Below, in pieces: positions 62,728 to 64,000 of a stretch of 64,000 nt of DNA (the stretch's first letter is position 1; each line of letters begins with the position of its first letter). The stretch comes from Zhihengliuella sp. ISTPL4 (GTDB lineage Bacteria; Actinomycetota; Actinomycetes; Actinomycetales; Microbacteriaceae). The stretch is from the NCBI RefSeq assembly GCF_002848265.1, contig NZ_CP025422.1:806001-870000 (forward strand), read 5' to 3'. The notes below the pieces were generated by a model, which worked only from the letters and a program-made list of their open reading frames with translations, searched no databases and was not told the DNA's origin. The position numbers were made by a program, and so were the translations under genes.

Positions 62728-63206
62728 GCCGTGTCTCCTTCCGGTCGGCAGTGCACGAGCACCGTTCGGGTCGCCGTCGCGACGACCGTGCCGTCCTGAT
62801 TGCGTCCAGTGTGCGCGATCTGGACGACGCCCTGGCCGGGACGGGACGAGGAGAGCCGCTTGTCGACGACGACGCTCTCCGTCGTGAGCGTGTCCCCCGC
62901 GAACAGCGGGTGCGGGAACGCGATGTCGCCGAGACCGAGCTGCGCCACCAGAGTCCCCTGCGTGAGCTGCGCGACCGAGGAACCCACCATCGTCGACAGG
63001 GTCCACATGGAGTTCATGAGCCGCGCGTGGAAGGGCTCCTGACCGTCGGCGAACGCGGCGTCCAGGTGCAGCGCCTGGGTGTTCATGGTCAGCGTGGTGA
63101 ACAGCACGTTGTCCGCCTCCGTGGCCGTGCGCCCTGGGCGGTGCACGTACCGGACGGCAGGCTCGAACTCCTCGTAGTACAGGCCGCGCTGCACGATCTC
63201 GCGCAT
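62724..63206 (-). CDS. MaoC family dehydratase
   Basis: A 160-residue hotdog-fold enoyl-CoA hydratase-like protein. The family pattern ADNVLFTTLTMNTQALHLD (Asp and His expected for hydration) and PLFAGDTLTTESVVVDKR are visible. ATG at 63206 is preferred, with GGAGGG 8 bases upstream; ATG 63212 and GTG 63221 are alternatives. It overlaps the CitE gene at its end and sits 17 bases after the acyl-CoA dehydrogenase, so the three form one leftward operon. Confidence 0.9.
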   Translation of the reverse strand: MREIVQRGLYYEEFEPAVRYVHRPGRTATEADNVLFTTLTMNTQALHLDAAFADGQEPFHARLMNSMWTLSTMVGSSVAQLTQGTLVAQLGLGDIAFPHPLFAGDTLTTESVVVDKRLSSSRPGQGVVQIAHTGRNQDGTVVATATRTVLVHCRPEGDTA

Positions 63207-63222
63207 GGTCATGCCCTCCACG

Positions 63223-64000
63223 CTACCGGGCGAGTCCGAGCGCCCTGGCGATCACGAGGAGCTGGACCTCGGTGGTCCCCTCGCCGATCTCGAGTATTTT
63301 GGAGTCGCGATAGTGGCGGGCCACCGGGAACTCGTTCATGAAGCCGTTGCCGCCGAAGATCTGGGTCGCGTCCCGGGCATTGTCCATCGCGGCCTCGCCC
63401 GCCACGAGCTTGGCGATCGCCGCCGGCTCGGCGAACGGCTCACCCGCGTCGCGGAGGCGGGCGGCATGGTGCCAGGCGAGTCGTGCGGTATGCACGCGGG
63501 CCCGCATGCGGGCGAGCGTGAACTGGGCGTTCTGCCGCGTGCTGAGCGCGCTGCCGAAGATGGTGCGGCTCTTGGCGTACTCGACCGCCGCCTCCAGGCA
63601 CCCCTCCGCCGCGCCGGTCGACAGGGCGGCGATCGCGATGCGGCCCTCGTCCAGGATGCTGAGGAAGTTGCGGAACCCGCTCCCCCGATCGCCGAGAAGG
63701 TTGGCGGCCGGCACCCGTGCTCCGGCGAAGGTCAGCGGGTGCGTGTCGGACGCGTTCCAGCCGACTTTGTCGTAGGGCGGCTCGACGGTGAATCCGGGGG
63801 TGCCGTTCGGGACGATGATCGTCGAGATCTCCTTCCGACCCTCGCTCTGCCCGGTCACCGCGGTGACGGTCACGAAGCGCGTGATCGGAGTGCCCGAGTT
63901 GGTGATGAACTGCTTGGAGCCGTCGATCACCCATTCGTCTCCGTCGAGCCGCGCCGTCGTGCGGGTCGCGCCCGCATCACTTCCCGCCTCGGGCTCCGTG
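63223..64000 (-). CDS. Acyl-CoA dehydrogenase, C-terminal part (cut by window)
   Basis: The last 258 residues of a flavin acyl-CoA dehydrogenase. The window edge reads TEPEAGSDAGATRTTARLDG, part of the FAD/substrate region, and WVIDGSKQFITNSG follows. The C-terminal bundle has VEYAKSRTIFGSAL, ATQIFGGNGFMNEFPVARHYRDS in part (QIFGGNGFMNEFP) and the catalytic Glu region ILEIGEGTTEVQ. Similar to isovaleryl/short-branched-chain types. The gene continues to the right of the window. It heads the MaoC-CitE operon. Confidence 0.93.
   Translation of the reverse strand, partial: TEPEAGSDAGATRTTARLDGDEWVIDGSKQFITNSGTPITRFVTVTAVTGQSEGRKEISTIIVPNGTPGFTVEPPYDKVGWNASDTHPLTFAGARVPAANLLGDRGSGFRNFLSILDEGRIAIAALSTGAAEGCLEAAVEYAKSRTIFGSALSTRQNAQFTLARMRARVHTARLAWHHAARLRDAGEPFAEPAAIAKLVAGEAAMDNARDATQIFGGNGFMNEFPVARHYRDSKILEIGEGTTEVQLLVIARALGLAR

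Overview
The window is a stretch of core chromosome from a high-GC Gram-positive bacterium of the Actinomycetota, most likely a Microbacteriaceae member such as Microbacterium. This rests on the gene content: RbpA, an ANTAR response regulator of the PdtaR type, the PafB/PafC pair, a HelY-type helicase, and the order his-trp-lgt-gltBD-pyk-pdtaR-polA. It also rests on very high GC, frequent GTG starts with GTGA/ATGA overlaps, and many genes with a TAnnnT -10 box 6-7 bases before the start codon (leaderless transcripts). No insertion sequence, prophage, CRISPR array or rRNA operon is visible, and no gene-free stretch exceeds 300 bases.

Layout. 1-4.6 kb: end of fmt, then rsmB, rpe, hisE, hisG, hisF, hisI. 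4.6-8.3 kb: Trp-associated membrane protein, a small HGxxPAAW protein, trpC, trpB, trpA; trpE is not where it usually sits. 8.3-17 kb: lgt, gltB, gltD, pyk and a strong terminator. 17-25 kb: two alpha/beta hydrolases, tRNA-Leu(CAA), pdtaR, a GNAT enzyme, a hotdog thioesterase, polA, a DUF885 peptidase-like protein. 25-42 kb is more accessory: a luciferase-like oxidoreductase, two MFS transporters, an SGNH hydrolase, an FGE-fold protein, an arginase-fold protein, several membrane proteins, a Tat-exported amidase, a degenerate-looking lipoprotein ORF, a short UvrA-like ATPase, an AraC regulator with a VOC protein, an HdeD-type protein, an SDR, and an NfeD/SPFH/GDPD operon.

42-55 kb: rbpA faces a long leftward block (HAD, trmI, FKBP lipoprotein, pafB, pafC, tatA, tatC, HelY-type helicase, lnt). 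The pupylation genes often found between trmI and the FKBP gene are absent here. PAC2, uppP, an M20 peptidase and tRNA-Leu(GAG) follow. 55-64 kb: a ferritin-like/VIT fusion, a helicase, a second SGNH hydrolase, a SpoU methyltransferase, a sirtuin, a histidine phosphatase, and a leftward CitE-MaoC-acyl-CoA dehydrogenase set cut by the window end.

Functionally, the first 17 kb combines amino-acid synthesis (His, Trp, Glu) with pentose-phosphate and glycolytic enzymes. Lgt (8.3 kb) and Lnt (44 kb) are two steps of lipoprotein maturation, and the FKBP protein is one visible substrate. TatA and TatC supply the export route for the Tat-signal amidase at 33.6 kb. I see no clearly new multi-gene system. 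The more unusual points are the missing trpE and pupylation genes, genes without a usual start codon, enzyme-fold proteins lacking key residues, and interlocking palindromes at 34.87 kb.
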